From Granulicella pectinivorans (GTDB lineage Bacteria; Acidobacteriota; Terriglobia; Terriglobales; Acidobacteriaceae), in NCBI RefSeq assembly GCF_900114625.1, contig NZ_FOZL01000002.1, positions 186,001 through 250,000 of the forward strand: a DNA stretch of 64,000 bases, read 5' to 3'. A model generated the notes under the pieces. That model was given only the letters and a program-made list of their open reading frames with translations. It was not told where the DNA came from and made no database searches. Position numbers and translations under genes: made by a program. Shown here piece after piece: positions 1-8,768 of this stretch. Every line of letters starts with the position of its first letter. Position 1 is the first letter of the stretch.

Positions 1-167
1 AGGAAGCCGATGAGCGAGCCGCCCGCAGGAGCCGTCGCAACACCAAAGGCCGTAATCAGAAATCCAACTGCCGTGATCCCAAGCACCTTCGCCAGAAGAG
101 ACGCTGTCTCTTCCCGAGGAGCATCGATGATCATCGGGTACTGCCGTCGCATATCGAAATCGTTCAT
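1..167 (-). CDS. Membrane protein N-terminus, possibly Bax inhibitor-1/YccA family (partial)
   Basis: The first 55 codons read into the window edge from an ATG at 167. The peptide starts MNDFDMRRQYP, carries a short polar segment, and then enters a hydrophobic helix (LGITAVGFLITAFGVATAP) that looks like a first transmembrane segment. A polar N-terminus followed by a glycine-rich first helix resembles Bax inhibitor-1/YccA-like integral membrane proteins, but too little is present to confirm this. The rest of the gene lies outside the window. It reads in the same direction as the small membrane protein at 219-680, 51 bases upstream of it in transcription order. Confidence 0.5.
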   Translation of the reverse strand, partial: MNDFDMRRQYPMIIDAPREETASLLAKVLGITAVGFLITAFGVATAPAGGSLIGF

Positions 168-218
168 GGCATGACTCCCAACAACTAGTCTATTAGACGC
201 AACAGAAACCCCTTCGAC

Positions 219-680
219 TCATAGCCGGACCAGCAGCACAAGCGTTGCCACCACCATCCCATGGAAGGCAACATGCAAAGTATCCGGAGCGATTCCGTTG
301 CGCTCGGGCAGAAACCGCAATGTGTCCGCAAACCGGATCCTGTAGCGCGCAGCCCGCTCCGGGTTCGGCCACACCAGGTAGGGGATCCACCACGCAACCA
401 GCGCTCCCGCAAGCAGAACGCAGTAGCTGACCACCAGGTACGACTCCAGCCAGTGCGGCCAGCGCGGAGAATGCCAGTACACGCAGCAGAGCCCCAGCCC
501 AAGCGCCCAGGGTACCGTACTGATTAGCGTAGAAACGGCGAGCCGCGTCACCGAATCGACCTCCCGCACCGCCTGCCGGTTGCTCAGCCTCCCCAGCGGC
601 ACCCAGTCATGCAACAGAAGAAACGCCACATCCACCGCCTGGAGAACCAGAAGCCATCCCTCCGTCGTCCTCGTCGTCAT
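219..680 (-). CDS. Hypothetical integral membrane protein, 153 aa
   Basis: I do not recognise a named family. The protein has about four hydrophobic segments: residues ~8-25, ~50-68, ~80-100 (LVVSYCVLLAGALVAWWIP) and a C-terminal one (VVATLVLLVRL). The loops are rich in Trp and Arg, so it is probably an inner-membrane protein. It lies divergently from the secreted PIG-L deacetylase, with 66 bases between the two starts, and is followed in the same direction by the membrane protein cut by the window edge. Codon use matches the neighbouring real genes. Function unknown. Confidence 0.6.
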   Translation of the reverse strand: MTTRTTEGWLLVLQAVDVAFLLLHDWVPLGRLSNRQAVREVDSVTRLAVSTLISTVPWALGLGLCCVYWHSPRWPHWLESYLVVSYCVLLAGALVAWWIPYLVWPNPERAARYRIRFADTLRFLPERNGIAPDTLHVAFHGMVVATLVLLVRL

Positions 681-746
681 GCCGCATCCCCCCGGATCAG
701 CGCTCGCGAGCCATCTCTGGAGCCAATCTATGAGAGATTAGTCAAC

Positions 747-3578
747 ATGGCGCCCCAATCTTCCTACGCACTGCTGAGCCGTCGCAGCCTCGCCGTCGCC
801 TCTTCCCTTCTGCTTGCCGCCGTGGCCTTCGCGCAGAAGCCTGCGCCGACTCCGGACCCCGCCAACCTCGCCGGCGAGCAGGTCTCCGCACCTGCCCTGG
901 CCGATACGCTGCCCATCAACCACGGCGCACCCGCCCTCGCGCAACTCCTCAAGAAGCTGCGAACCCGCGCCTCGCTCATGATGATCGTCGCCCATCCCGA
1001 CGACGAAGACGGCGGCATGCTCACCTACGAATCCCGCGGACAAGGCGTCCGCACCGCCATGCTCACCCTCACCCGCGGCGAGGGCGGCCAGAACCTCATG
1101 ACCGCCGACTTCAACGACGCCCTCGGCCTCATCCGCACGCAGGAGCTCCTCGCCGCCGACCGCTACATGGGAGTCGATCAGTTCTTCGGCTCCGTCGTCG
1201 ACTTCGGCTTCTCCAAGACCCCCGAAGAGACCCTGGCGCAGTGGACCCACAAGCGCGTCCTCTACGACACTGTCCGCGCCGTCCGCCTCTATCGCCCGCT
1301 CGTCCTCACCAGCACCTGGATCGGCGGCGTCACCGACGGCCACGGCCACCACCAGGTCTCCGGCCAGATGAACCAGGAGGTCTTCACCGCCGCAGCCGAC
1401 CCCAACGTCTTCCCGGAGATGGGCCTTCCCCCCTGGGCGCCCCTCAAGGTCTATGCCCGTCAGCCCTTCGCCCGTATCGGCCCCGAAGGCATGTTCGACT
1501 ACGCCACCGGCAAGAGCACCCCCGCGCGCTTCTACAACTACGTCACCAAACAGTGGACGGCCACGCCCCCCGCCGCCAACGTGCTGATCCCCGAGGGAAC
1601 CCCCAGCAGCGATCCCGGCATGGACGGCGACACCTACCTCCAGTTCGCCCGCAAAGGTCTCGCACTCCAGAAGACGCAAAACGGGGGCGCAACCCGCCAA
1701 CCCCGCGCCACTGCTTACGACGCCCCGTACACCCGCTACGGCTCCCGCGTCCCCGCCAAGGACAAGGAGCAGAGCTTCTTCGAGGGCATCGACATCTCAC
1801 TCCCCGGCATCGCCACCCTCGCTCCGGACGCGCCAGCCAGCCTGCGCACCACCCTCCAGTCCATCGACGCGAAGATCGCCGAAGCCCAGAAACTCTTCTC
1901 CGTCGAACATCCCGAGACCACCGCAGCTCCCCTGCGCGAGGCACTCAAGACGCTCGATACTCTTCTCGTCGCAACAGACTCAGGCACGCTTGCGGATGAC
2001 CAGAAGTTCAACGTCCTCCATGAGCTCCGCATCAAGCGCGTCCAGCTCAACAACGCCCTTCTCCTCGCCCACGGCATCACCCTCACGGCCACCCTCGACC
2101 AGCCCGAAGCCGGCCAGCATCTCCTCTCCACCCAGAAGAACATCTTCTACAAGGTAAAGCTCTCAAACGACGGCCCCGACCCCATCGAACTCGACAACAC
2201 CCACGTCTCCGTCCTCACCGGAACCATCGAGAGCACCCTCAAACCCCACACCTCGCCAGAGGCCCTCCGTGAGATCCAAATCGCCCAGGTCCTCCCCCCC
2301 ACCCGCCCCTACTTCACCCGCCCAGGCATCGAGCAGCCCTTCTACGACATCGCCGACCCAGCCCTCCGCGACGCCCCCGCCACGCCACTCCCCCTCGTCA
2401 CCTCCCAGCCCTTCAACGACCAGGGCGTCCCCCTCGAGATCAAAGCCATCGTCGGCTACGCCTCCGGACCCGAGCAGGGACAACCCGTCGTCATCGTCCC
2501 GCCCGTCTCGGTCGCACTCAATCATGCCGCGGGGATCGTCTCTCCCGCCGAACGTTCCTTTCCCCTCATCACCCACACCACTGTCCAGATCGACGACTCA
2601 CTCACCGCGACCCATCGCCCACCTGCCGCCCCCCAATCCGCCGCCGCCACCGCCGTCCTCCGCCTCACCGACAAGGCGCCGATCCTGATCCATCCAGCGC
2701 TGGTCAACCTCGCCGCAACCCACGCCGGCCCGGCCGTCGAGTCCACGTTCACCGTGACCCCCAAAACCATCGTCGCCGGTTCGATCGTCCATCTCTCCGC
2801 CTCCGTCACCTACGAGGGCCGTGAGTACGCCGAAGGGTTCCGCCCGGTCGGCTACTCCACCCTCCCCGCCACCAACCAATACACCCCCGCCACCTACAAA
2901 GCCACCGCCGTCGACGTCGTCACCGCCCCGCACCTCAAGATCGCCTACCTCCCCGGCACCGGCGACGACGTGGCCGCCTACCTCCCCAACCTCGGCGTCA
3001 AACCCACCATCCTCTCCGTAACCGACCTCGCCAACCTGTCCCAATACGACGCCGTCCTCCTCGGCGTCCGCGCCTACGCCGCCCACCCCGAGCTCTCCAA
3101 CTCCAAAGCTCTCCTCGACTACGCCAAAGCCGGCGGCGTCGTCATCGTCCAGTACAACACCGCCCGCTACGGCAGCGACCAGTCCCCCTACCCCATCGAG
3201 GTCCCAGGCGACTCCGCCCACAACGTGGTCGTCGAGGCCCAGCCCGTCCAGATCCTCGCACCCAACGCCCCTCTGATGTCCTGGCCCAACAAGCTCACCG
3301 CGGACGACTTCAAGGGCTGGAACGAAGAGCTGGGCCACGGCTTCGCCTCCTCCTGGGACAATCACTTCGACGCCCTCACCGAGACCCACGACCCCGACCA
3401 GGATCCCCAAAAGGGAGGCCTCCTCTACGCCCGCACCGGCCGCGGAGCCTACGTCTACCTCGCCTACGCCCTCTACCGCCAACTCCCCGAAGGCGTCCCC
3501 GGAGCCTACCGGCTGCTGGCAAACCTGATCAGCCTCCCTAAAAATCCCGCGTCGGGAATCCAACCCGTCGCACGCTAG
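747..3578 (+). CDS. Secreted PIG-L (LmbE-like) family deacetylase, long form
   Basis: Predicted zinc-dependent N-deacetylase exported to the periplasm or cell surface. The ATG at 747 is preferred over longer readings because it is followed by a signal peptide (SLAVASSLLLAAVAFAQ, residues ~14-30). The PIG-L hallmark HPDDE sits at residues 83-87, and a histidine-rich second metal/substrate motif (TDGHGHH) lies near residue 197. At 943 residues it is far longer than the catalytic domain (~200-250). The rest holds beta-rich modules and, near residues 730-800, a flavodoxin/amidotransferase-like region (DAVLLGVRAYAAHPEL). Such long secreted PIG-L proteins are common in Acidobacteriota. The substrate, likely a GlcNAc-containing glycan or glycolipid, is inferred from the family. 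Confidence 0.85.
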   Translation: MAPQSSYALLSRRSLAVASSLLLAAVAFAQKPAPTPDPANLAGEQVSAPALADTLPINHGAPALAQLLKKLRTRASLMMIVAHPDDEDGGMLTYESRGQGVRTAMLTLTRGEGGQNLMTADFNDALGLIRTQELLAADRYMGVDQFFGSVVDFGFSKTPEETLAQWTHKRVLYDTVRAVRLYRPLVLTSTWIGGVTDGHGHHQVSGQMNQEVFTAAADPNVFPEMGLPPWAPLKVYARQPFARIGPEGMFDYATGKSTPARFYNYVTKQWTATPPAANVLIPEGTPSSDPGMDGDTYLQFARKGLALQKTQNGGATRQPRATAYDAPYTRYGSRVPAKDKEQSFFEGIDISLPGIATLAPDAPASLRTTLQSIDAKIAEAQKLFSVEHPETTAAPLREALKTLDTLLVATDSGTLADDQKFNVLHELRIKRVQLNNALLLAHGITLTATLDQPEAGQHLLSTQKNIFYKVKLSNDGPDPIELDNTHVSVLTGTIESTLKPHTSPEALREIQIAQVLPPTRPYFTRPGIEQPFYDIADPALRDAPATPLPLVTSQPFNDQGVPLEIKAIVGYASGPEQGQPVVIVPPVSVALNHAAGIVSPAERSFPLITHTTVQIDDSLTATHRPPAAPQSAAATAVLRLTDKAPILIHPALVNLAATHAGPAVESTFTVTPKTIVAGSIVHLSASVTYEGREYAEGFRPVGYSTLPATNQYTPATYKATAVDVVTAPHLKIAYLPGTGDDVAAYLPNLGVKPTILSVTDLANLSQYDAVLLGVRAYAAHPELSNSKALLDYAKAGGVVIVQYNTARYGSDQSPYPIEVPGDSAHNVVVEAQPVQILAPNAPLMSWPNKLTADDFKGWNEELGHGFASSWDNHFDALTETHDPDQDPQKGGLLYARTGRGAYVYLAYALYRQLPEGVPGAYRLLANLISLPKNPASGIQPVAR

Positions 3579-3794
3579 CGCAAGGGTGTCACAGCCCTCC
3601 AGGAATCGATATGCAAGCTGCGCCCCATCACCCCAACGAACCCGCGCGTCCAGGTCCCCCTCTGGATCACGCTCGCCATCGCCTTTAGCATCGTCAGCTT
3701 CTTCCTCGTCGAATCGCCCGCCCGCCGTTTCATCTTGCGTCGCACCCAGACACGCAGTGCGGAGACGGTCGCAGTCGCCAGCATCGCCCAGTAG
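3579..3794 (+). pseudogene. C-terminal remnant of an acyltransferase 3 family membrane protein
   Basis: Directly after the TAG of the PIG-L gene, in the same frame, 71 sense codons run to a TAG at 3792-3794 without a plausible start codon or ribosome binding site. The translation holds a single transmembrane helix followed by VESPARRFILRR. A last helix ending in [V/L]E-x-P-[A/V]-R-R is the typical C-terminus of OafA/YrhL-type acyltransferase 3 proteins (compare the ERPVRS ending of the intact gene at 18618-19844). This looks like the tail of a deleted gene. An alternative is chance similarity of a short hydrophobic stretch. Confidence 0.55.
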
Positions 3795-3801
3795 CCCGGG
3801 C

Positions 3802-4947
3802 CTACCGCCCCCGCAACAACTCCCGGGCAATCACCATCCGCTGAATCTCGCTCGTCCCTTCCCCGATCGTGCAAAGCTTCACATCCCGGTAAAACTTCTC
3901 CGCCGGAAAGTCCTTGATGAACCCATACCCCCCATGAATCTGCACGCCCTCATCGCAGATCCGGCAAGCCGCCTCACTCGCAAATAGCTTTGCCATCGCC
4001 GACTCCTTCGTCACGTTCATCCCGGCGTCCTTCATCTGCGCCGCGCGCATCGTCAACAACCAGGCCGCATCGAGCTCCGTCGCCATCGTCGCCAGCTTGA
4101 ACTGGATCGCCTGAAACTCACTGATCGCCTTCCCAAACTGCCGCCGCTCCTGCGAGTACTGCAACGCAGCATCCAAAGCCCCCCGCGCCATCCCCAGCGC
4201 CAGCGCCGCAATCGAGATCCTCCCGCCGTCGAGCACCCGCATCGCATCCCGAAACCCGCCACCGACCGCCCCCAGCAGATTCTCCTCCGGCACCACGCAG
4301 TCCTCGAAGATCAGCTCCGCCGTATCGCTCGCCCGCAGCCCCAGTTTGTTCTCCTTGCGCCCCGACCGAAACCCCGCCATCCCGCGCTCCACCAGGAACG
4401 CCGACACGCCGCCATGCGTGCCCTTTTCCTTGTCCGTCAGCGCCAGCACCACGGCGCAGTCCGAATACGTCCCATTCGTAATAAAGGTCTTTCCCCCGTT
4501 GATCACCCACCCCGCGTCCGTCTTCACCGCGGTCGTTCTCATCCCACCCGCATCCGAACCCGACCCAGGCTCCGTCAAGCCCCACGCTCCCAGCCACGCT
4601 CCGCTCGCCAGCTTCGTCACCCACCGCTTCTTCTGCTCGTCATTGCCCGCCAGCATAATGTGGTTCGTACACAGGGAGTTATGAGAAGCCACAATGATCC
4701 CGATACTCCCATCCACCCGCGAGAGCTCCTCGATCGCCAGCACATACTCCACATACCCCATCCCCGCGCCGCCCAGCTCCTCGGGAAAGATCACCCCCAT
4801 CAACCCCATCGCCCCCAGCTTCTTCACCACCGCGTGCGGAAACTCACTCTTCTCATCCCACTCCGAAACAAAGGGCCTCACCTCGCCCTCCGCAAACGCC
4901 CTGACTGCCGCTCTTAGCTGCTCCTGCTCTTCCGTTAACCCGAACAT
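3802..4947 (-). CDS. Acyl-CoA dehydrogenase
   Basis: FAD-dependent acyl-CoA dehydrogenase (alpha,beta-desaturation of acyl-CoA thioesters; electrons passed to ETF). The protein is 381 aa, the usual length. The start at 4947 (MFGLTEEQEQL) is chosen because an ideal AGGAGG lies 5 bases upstream. The N-terminal helical domain is followed by the FAD/substrate signature (WGLTEPGSGSDAGG, residues ~120-135) and the C-terminal helices with IHGGYGFIKDFPAEKFYRD and GEGTSEIQRMVIAR; the Glu in GEGTSE fits the catalytic base position of short-chain and butyryl-CoA dehydrogenases. It is transcribed divergently from the DUF4139 protein. Chain-length preference cannot be read from the sequence. Confidence 0.93.
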   Translation of the reverse strand: MFGLTEEQEQLRAAVRAFAEGEVRPFVSEWDEKSEFPHAVVKKLGAMGLMGVIFPEELGGAGMGYVEYVLAIEELSRVDGSIGIIVASHNSLCTNHIMLAGNDEQKKRWVTKLASGAWLGAWGLTEPGSGSDAGGMRTTAVKTDAGWVINGGKTFITNGTYSDCAVVLALTDKEKGTHGGVSAFLVERGMAGFRSGRKENKLGLRASDTAELIFEDCVVPEENLLGAVGGGFRDAMRVLDGGRISIAALALGMARGALDAALQYSQERRQFGKAISEFQAIQFKLATMATELDAAWLLTMRAAQMKDAGMNVTKESAMAKLFASEAACRICDEGVQIHGGYGFIKDFPAEKFYRDVKLCTIGEGTSEIQRMVIARELLRGR

Positions 4948-5138
4948 TTCGACCTCCTGCATAACTCTGGCTAATACTTCTATCACGAATATGCATACTC
5001 TGGCAGGTGCATGCAAAAATCCGCCGCCACCCCGTTCCGAAAAGAGAACGCAAAAATCTTCTGGCTTCCGGAACCTTTACGAACCCGCCGGAGTCTATCC
5101 TCCCAGCACTTTGCTCCCAGCAATCAGAAAGGCCCTCC

Positions 5139-7343
5139 GTGCGCCGAGCTCTCCCGCTAGCCTTCCTCCTCCTCGCCCCCGTCTCCCTCCTTCCCGCCCA
5201 AACCAGCGTGCAGAACAAACGCCCCATCCCCGCCACAGCCGCAGCCACCATCGCTCCTCTTCCCATCACGCGCGTCTCCCTCTACAAAAACGGCGTCGGC
5301 TTCTTCGAGCACACCGGCAAGGTCACCGGTTCGGAGGCCGTCACCATCGACTTCACCACCGCCCAACTCAACGATGTCCTCCAGTCCCTCACCGCCATCG
5401 ACCTCGGCGGCGGACGCATCTCCGGCGCCGGCTACAACTCCACCACGCCCCTCGACCAGCAGCTCAAATCCCTGTCGCTGGGCCTTGGTGCCGATGCCTC
5501 CTCCGTCGACTTCTACAACGCCATCCGCGGCGCACGCGTCGACATCACCGGCGCCGGACCCACCCTCACCGGACGCCTCCTCAGCATCGAAGTCCGCACC
5601 GTCCCCACGAAGGACGATGCAACGCAGGGCGCCGAAAAACGCTTCCTCACCGTCGTCTCCGAGACCGGCGCTATCCGCACCTTCGAGCTCACCTCCGCCG
5701 TGCAGGTACGCCTTCTCGACACCGAACTCCACCAGGACGTCACGCGCTACCTCCAGCTCCTCGCCAGCACCCGTTCCAGCGGACTCCGCCACCTCACCCT
5801 GCACGACAACGGCGAGGGCTCCCGCGAGCTCCATGTCTCCTACATCTCCGAAGTCCCCATCTGGAAGTCCACCTACCGCATTCTCTTCACCGACTCGACC
5901 TCCACCAAGCAGACCGCAACCCTCCAGGGCTGGTCCGTCGTCGACAACACCACCGGCTCCGACTGGCTCAACGTGCAACTCTCCCTCATCGCCGGAGCCC
6001 CACAGAGCTTCATCCAGCCCCTCTCCACACCCTACTACTCCCGCCGCCCCGAGATCCCACTTCCGCAGGAGGCACAGGTCACCCCGCAAACGCATGAATC
6101 CGGCGAGGTTGCGATGCTCAAGGAAGACGGCGCCCCGCCACCATCGGCAACCCCACAAAGCGAAGCCCAAGCCATCACGCTCAGCAGTGAACAGAGACAG
6201 GCGAAGATGGCCCCGCGCTCCTACGGAGCAGGATTCACGGGCGGAAGCGCCGGCGGCGTCATGGGAGGTCTCACCCAGAACACCCTGAAAGACCGCTTCT
6301 CCAACGGAGGCCTCGATAGCTCCTACCAGGCACTCGCCTCCGACTCCATCGCCCCCGACACCACCACCCGCGCCTTCGACGACTTCTTCGAGTACAAGAT
6401 CGCCCAGCCCATCACCATCCGCAAGAACGAATCCGCCCTCGTCCCCATCCTGCAGACCAAGATCGACGCCGAGCGCGTCACGTTATGGTCTCCCCAACAA
6501 CCCGTCGCACTGCGCGCTCTCTGGATCACCAACACCTCGAACCTCACCCTCGACCGCGGGTCGTTCACCATCGTCGAAGACGGCAGCTTCGGCGGCGAGG
6601 GCCTGCTCGATCCCATTCACCCCAACGAGCGCCGCCTCCTCAGCTACGCCGCCGACCAGGCCGTACGGGTCACGGTCGATAACTCCCACGACACGCGCAA
6701 GGTACAGCACATCAGCATTGCAAAGGGCGTACTGAAAGAGACCACCGCCGAGATCTCGGAGGTCGAATACCTCGTCAAAAACGCCGCCCCCACGGCCCGA
6801 ACCGTCATCGTGGAGCAGCCACACCTCCAGGGCTGGACGCTCGACTCCGACCCCAAACCGACCGAGACCACACCCACCACCTACCGGTTCCGCGTCGAGA
6901 CGAAGGCCAACGAGACCGTACGCCTCCACATCGGCGAGCGCCGTACGCTCAACCAGTTCTACCGCCTCGTCAACACCTCCGACGAACAATTGAGCCTCCT
7001 GCTCAAGAACGCCAACGCGAGCCCCGCCCTGCTCGCCCAACTTGAACCGGTCTTCGCGGCCAAGCGCGCCATGACCGCGATCGACCAACAGATCCGGGAA
7101 AAGCAGCAAAGCATCAACGACATCGGGAACGACCAGAAGCGTCTGCGCGAGAACCTCTCCGCCCTCAAGAGTTCGGTCGAGGAGCGCAGCCTCACCAAAC
7201 GCTACACCGACGAGCTCAATGCGCAGGAGGACCAGCTCGCCGCCCTGAATAAAGATCTCGCCGCCCTCAAACAGCAGCGCCAGGCAGCCGAAGCCGATCT
7301 GAACCATAAGATCGAGAGTTTGCATCTCGACGAGGCGATCTGA
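5139..7343 (+). CDS. Secreted DUF4139 domain protein
   Basis: A 734-aa exported protein. The GTG at 5139 is preferred to earlier starts because it begins a clear signal peptide (RRALPLAFLLLAPVSLLPAQ), with AGAAAGG 6-7 bases upstream. The N-terminal part (VSLYKNGVGFFEHTG) and the central beta-rich region (WKSTYRILF...LQGWSVVDNTTGSDW) match the DUF4139 family, which includes the mucoidy-inhibitor MuiA-like proteins. Residues ~640-730 form a heptad-rich Gln/Lys/Glu coiled coil (REKQQSINDIGNDQKRLREN). Between ~345 and ~420 there is a Pro/Ala/Gly-rich low-complexity linker. Biochemical function is unknown; an envelope location is inferred from the signal peptide. Confidence 0.8.
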   Translation: MRRALPLAFLLLAPVSLLPAQTSVQNKRPIPATAAATIAPLPITRVSLYKNGVGFFEHTGKVTGSEAVTIDFTTAQLNDVLQSLTAIDLGGGRISGAGYNSTTPLDQQLKSLSLGLGADASSVDFYNAIRGARVDITGAGPTLTGRLLSIEVRTVPTKDDATQGAEKRFLTVVSETGAIRTFELTSAVQVRLLDTELHQDVTRYLQLLASTRSSGLRHLTLHDNGEGSRELHVSYISEVPIWKSTYRILFTDSTSTKQTATLQGWSVVDNTTGSDWLNVQLSLIAGAPQSFIQPLSTPYYSRRPEIPLPQEAQVTPQTHESGEVAMLKEDGAPPPSATPQSEAQAITLSSEQRQAKMAPRSYGAGFTGGSAGGVMGGLTQNTLKDRFSNGGLDSSYQALASDSIAPDTTTRAFDDFFEYKIAQPITIRKNESALVPILQTKIDAERVTLWSPQQPVALRALWITNTSNLTLDRGSFTIVEDGSFGGEGLLDPIHPNERRLLSYAADQAVRVTVDNSHDTRKVQHISIAKGVLKETTAEISEVEYLVKNAAPTARTVIVEQPHLQGWTLDSDPKPTETTPTTYRFRVETKANETVRLHIGERRTLNQFYRLVNTSDEQLSLLLKNANASPALLAQLEPVFAAKRAMTAIDQQIREKQQSINDIGNDQKRLRENLSALKSSVEERSLTKRYTDELNAQEDQLAALNKDLAALKQQRQAAEADLNHKIESLHLDEAI

Positions 7344-7405
7344 TGCGGGAGGATGTTCCGGAGAGGATGAGATCAAGGGCCTAACGAGTGGCCCAGCTGT
7401 TGAAG

Positions 7406-7439
7406 ATGCAAAGAGTGGTTTTTACACCACTCTTTGCAT
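7406..7439 (+). terminator. Perfect hairpin between convergent genes
   Basis: ATGCAAAGAGTGGT (7406-7419) is an exact inverted repeat of 7426-7439 around a 6-base loop. It lies between the end of the DUF4139 gene and the convergent VWA gene and could end transcription from both sides. No long T-run follows on either strand. Confidence 0.6.
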
Positions 7440-7547
7440 TGTCCTTATGCCTTTGAATGGCGTTTGATCTTCTGTTCGTGGAAATAGCTCTGGCGATTGG
7501 ATAGGAATCCGGCCTTCCGCAGACGCGCATCGGAACAGATGCCAAAA

Positions 7548-8642
7548 CTAGGGCTTCTTCGGAGTCGTACTGAACCCTGCATCCTTGTTTCCCGAAGACG
7601 CCGTCTTCGGGAAGTACCCCGTACGCGTCCTCACCGAAAGTTTCCCGGTTCCCTTGCCCTTGGCCTCCACATGCACCTGGCGATATCCGCCCTTCTCCGG
7701 TGGGTTCGTCGACCGGTAAGCAATCGAGTACTGCGTCCGGATATCCTCGGCCACCTGCGCCGCGATGCCGTCGACCTCCTTGATCGACTTCGGGAAGTAC
7801 GCCGCGCCGCCCGTCTGCTCCGCCAGCGACTCCAGCACCCGCCGCGCATGCCTCGCCTCGCCCTTGTTCACATCCGAGCCGAACAGCAGCCCCACGCAGT
7901 AGATCACCGGCCCATCCAGATCCTGAATCCTGCGGATCGCCTGCTCCAGCGTCGACGACGACGCATTGTCCTCGCCATCCGTCACCACCAGCAGCACCTG
8001 CTTCGGATGCTTCGCGTTCTTCTGCAGATAGTCCGCCGAGGCCACCAGCGCATCATAGATCGCCGTACCTCCGCTCGACTTGATGAAGCTCAGACCCTGC
8101 TGCAGCTTGCTCACATCGTTGGTGAAGTCCTGGTCGATGAACGCCTCCCACGAGAAGTCCACCAGAAACGCCTCATCCGCCTTGTTCGAAAGCTTCACGA
8201 AGTCGAGCGAAGCCTGATCGACCGCCGCGCGCTTGTCGTACATCGACCCCGAACTATCGATAAGAATCCCCAGCGACACCGGCAGATCCTCGTGACGAAA
8301 TCCCGAGATCGTCTGCGGCACTCCATCTTCATACACGCGAAAGTCGTCTTTCGTCAGCGTCTGGATCGCGCGCCCGCCCTGGTCGAGCACCGTCGCGTTC
8401 AACGCGACCTCGTAGGCATCCTGCCGCAGCGTGTACTTGCCCGCGCTGCCCTGCACCTGGCCCAGCCCAACGCCCTGCGTCGAACCATCCTGCGGCTTCA
8501 CCACCGGATCCGGATCGGGCGAAGGCGCGACGTCGCGATCCACCGTCAGCGACGGCTGCACAGGCGCCTGGCCCCAAACCGGCGCCGTGCAAAGCATCCC
8601 CATCATCATCAAACCCGCAAAAAACTTACCGCGACGGTGCAT
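7548..8642 (-). CDS. VWFA-related domain protein, secreted
   Basis: A 364-aa exported protein with a von Willebrand factor A domain of the type named VWFA-related acidobacterial domain. The signal peptide is RRGKFFAGLMMMGMLCTAPVWGQ. A beta segment (DDFRVYEDGVPQTISGF) precedes the VWA fold, whose metal-ion-dependent adhesion site is DSSGSM at residues ~148-153 with a later VTDGEDN. GAGGGG upstream supports the start at 8642; an in-frame ATG at 8669 also has a good AAGGGAG and cannot be excluded. It is followed, in the opposite direction of reading, by a second VWA gene at 8769-9806 with the same layout, so the two are probably an ancestral duplication. The ligand is unknown. Confidence 0.82.
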   Translation of the reverse strand: MHRRGKFFAGLMMMGMLCTAPVWGQAPVQPSLTVDRDVAPSPDPDPVVKPQDGSTQGVGLGQVQGSAGKYTLRQDAYEVALNATVLDQGGRAIQTLTKDDFRVYEDGVPQTISGFRHEDLPVSLGILIDSSGSMYDKRAAVDQASLDFVKLSNKADEAFLVDFSWEAFIDQDFTNDVSKLQQGLSFIKSSGGTAIYDALVASADYLQKNAKHPKQVLLVVTDGEDNASSSTLEQAIRRIQDLDGPVIYCVGLLFGSDVNKGEARHARRVLESLAEQTGGAAYFPKSIKEVDGIAAQVAEDIRTQYSIAYRSTNPPEKGGYRQVHVEAKGKGTGKLSVRTRTGYFPKTASSGNKDAGFSTTPKKP

Positions 8643-8768
8643 AGTACCCCTCAGGTCCACGAACGACATCTTTCTCCCTTGGATGCACCTTATCCAACCC
8701 CACCTCGAATCGTCGCTCACGTCCATCCTTCGTCTGGTTCTCGCTTTCCAAATCAATGCAAACCGGCT

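Noticed and set aside
2598..3830. 410-codon minus-strand frame across the PIG-L gene
   Set aside because: Compositionally biased shadow frame with no domain and no ribosome binding site.
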